Made by a program: the position numbers and the translations under genes. A stretch of DNA of 6,224 bases from positions 1 to 6,224 of the forward strand of contig CADCPU010000363.1 in assembly GCA_902803365.1 (NCBI GenBank), written 5' to 3'. The DNA is from Oscillospiraceae bacterium (GTDB lineage: Bacteria; Bacillota_A; Clostridia; Saccharofermentanales; Saccharofermentanaceae). The notes below the pieces were generated by a model. The model worked only from the letters and a program-made list of their open reading frames with translations, was not told where the DNA came from and did not search any database. Positions within the stretch are counted from its first letter, which is position 1, and each line of letters starts with the position of its first letter. Shown piece after piece: positions 5,337-6,224 of the stretch.

Positions 5337-6224
5337 TCAAAGTCCGGATGCAAAGTTTGAGATATCATCAGCAAGGCGCTGACTGTAATTCATGATCTCA
5401 TGGTGAGAACAATCGATCTCCGAATATCTTACATCAGAAACAGATGAGGTATAGCGCTTTGCGATGCCTTGCCATTCCTCTGTCGTCTTACCCGTCCCTT
5501 CACCGTTTGTGAGGATCATATCCATCGGGATATCAGGTATTTCATTACTCTTAACAAGTGATGCGGCATCAGCTATATGTTCGGCCTCATTAAGTTCATC
5601 TCTACCCAAGTAATTTCTCCTGACGAGAGCCTTATAGATCTTGAGTTCATCTTCCGTCAGAGTCTTGTTGTATACATCCTCAAACGCATCATCGCCAAGG
5701 AACAAACGGATAACACCTGTCTCTCTTCCAAGGACCATGAATTTGGTCATCAGATCTTCGCTATATTCATATCCGTCGAATGCTTCGGGGAATACCATAT
5801 CGATGCCTGCGATCGCTTCTACTTCCTGCGGCTCAGTCTGCGCCCAGAGGAGTGCTTCGATCCCTGACATAGAATACGGACAGAGTATATACGGACCTTC
5901 GATCCCGGCTTCCTTCAACGCCTGTCTGTCCTGCCTTAAGATCGTCTCAATATCACGCTCTGTATCAACACTGTCGCTGAAGCCGTATCCGAACTTCTCG
6001 ATCACAACGACCCTGTAATCCTTCTTCAAACGATCGGTCAATGGCTTGAATGAATATATCGGTGAATCCTCTCCTGAAGGTGCCATAAAAACGAGTGTGT
6101 GATCTCCCTTGCCTTCCGAATAGATGCACATCTCATGATCGTCCACCGTGACCATCTGACCTATGTGATCCTTCATGAGTTCTTCTTCCTTGCTGAGAGA
6201 GACTCTGTCGTAGACGACCATTCC
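5337..6224 (-). CDS. Alpha/beta hydrolase, 5' end probably beyond the window
   Basis: A serine hydrolase of the alpha/beta fold; substrate unknown (ester or lipid-like). Numbering from the Met at 6221: the core begins around VTVDDHEMCIYSEG (24-37), strand and oxyanion region LVFMAPSGE (43-51), VVVIEKFGYGFSD (71-83), nucleophile elbow PYSMSG with Ser117, GIDMVFPEAF (139-148) and the C-terminal histidine region DCSHHEIMNY with H273/H274. The elbow is P-x-S-x-S rather than G-x-S-x-G, a variant I recall in clostridial hydrolases. The Met at 6221 is only 3 bp from the edge, the frame is open through it, and no ribosome binding site can be seen. MVVYDRVSLSKEEEL resembles the stretch that follows a membrane anchor in relatives, so the true start and possibly a transmembrane helix likely lie to the right. 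Stop is TGA. Confidence 0.85.
   Translation of the reverse strand, partial: GMVVYDRVSLSKEEELMKDHIGQMVTVDDHEMCIYSEGKGDHTLVFMAPSGEDSPIYSFKPLTDRLKKDYRVVVIEKFGYGFSDSVDTERDIETILRQDRQALKEAGIEGPYILCPYSMSGIEALLWAQTEPQEVEAIAGIDMVFPEAFDGYEYSEDLMTKFMVLGRETGVIRLFLGDDAFEDVYNKTLTEDELKIYKALVRRNYLGRDELNEAEHIADAASLVKSNEIPDIPMDMILTNGEGTGKTTEEWQGIAKRYTSSVSDVRYSEIDCSHHEIMNYSQRLADDISNFASGL

Overview
The window looks like ordinary chromosome of an anaerobic, gut- or rumen-type member of the Clostridia (Bacillota). Supporting this are AGGAGG-type ribosome binding sites, moderate base composition, an iron-sulfur aldo/keto reductase, a YqhD/Bdh-type iron alcohol dehydrogenase, and helix-turn-helix/zinc-ribbon, DUF4003 and COG3910-type ATPase genes typical of that class. 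Family assignments come from reading the proteins, not from a database search.

Layout, left to right. A ferredoxin-tailed aldo/keto reductase (+, 21-1196) meets a DUF4003-type protein (-, 1197-2162) tail to tail, with their stop codons directly abutting. Upstream of DUF4003 on the minus strand is a tight two-gene unit: an iron-containing alcohol dehydrogenase (4010-2835), then a purine-type phosphoribosyltransferase (2821-2261) whose ribosome binding site overlaps the dehydrogenase stop. A short divergent promoter region (4011-4092) holds a palindrome and drives the dehydrogenase leftward and a small ABC-like ATPase (+, 4093-4812) rightward. The ATPase meets a Cro/C1-type HTH + zinc-ribbon gene (-, 4816-5259) with only 3 bp between stops. 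That regulator gene has a good promoter and ribosome binding site but an in-frame TAG at codon 39, inside the HTH. An alpha/beta hydrolase (-, 5337 to beyond the right edge) ends the window and is probably missing its N-terminus.

The enzymes share a loose redox/aldehyde theme (aldo/keto reductase, alcohol dehydrogenase), but only the dehydrogenase and phosphoribosyltransferase are clearly coupled. No RNA gene, mobile element, CRISPR array or long gene-free stretch is visible. I found no convincing new multi-gene system. The items most worth following up are the amber codon in the regulator, the apparently leaderless ATPase promoter with a palindrome in its spacer, and an 8-bp word (TTCGATTA) shared between that palindrome and the regulator's own promoter.
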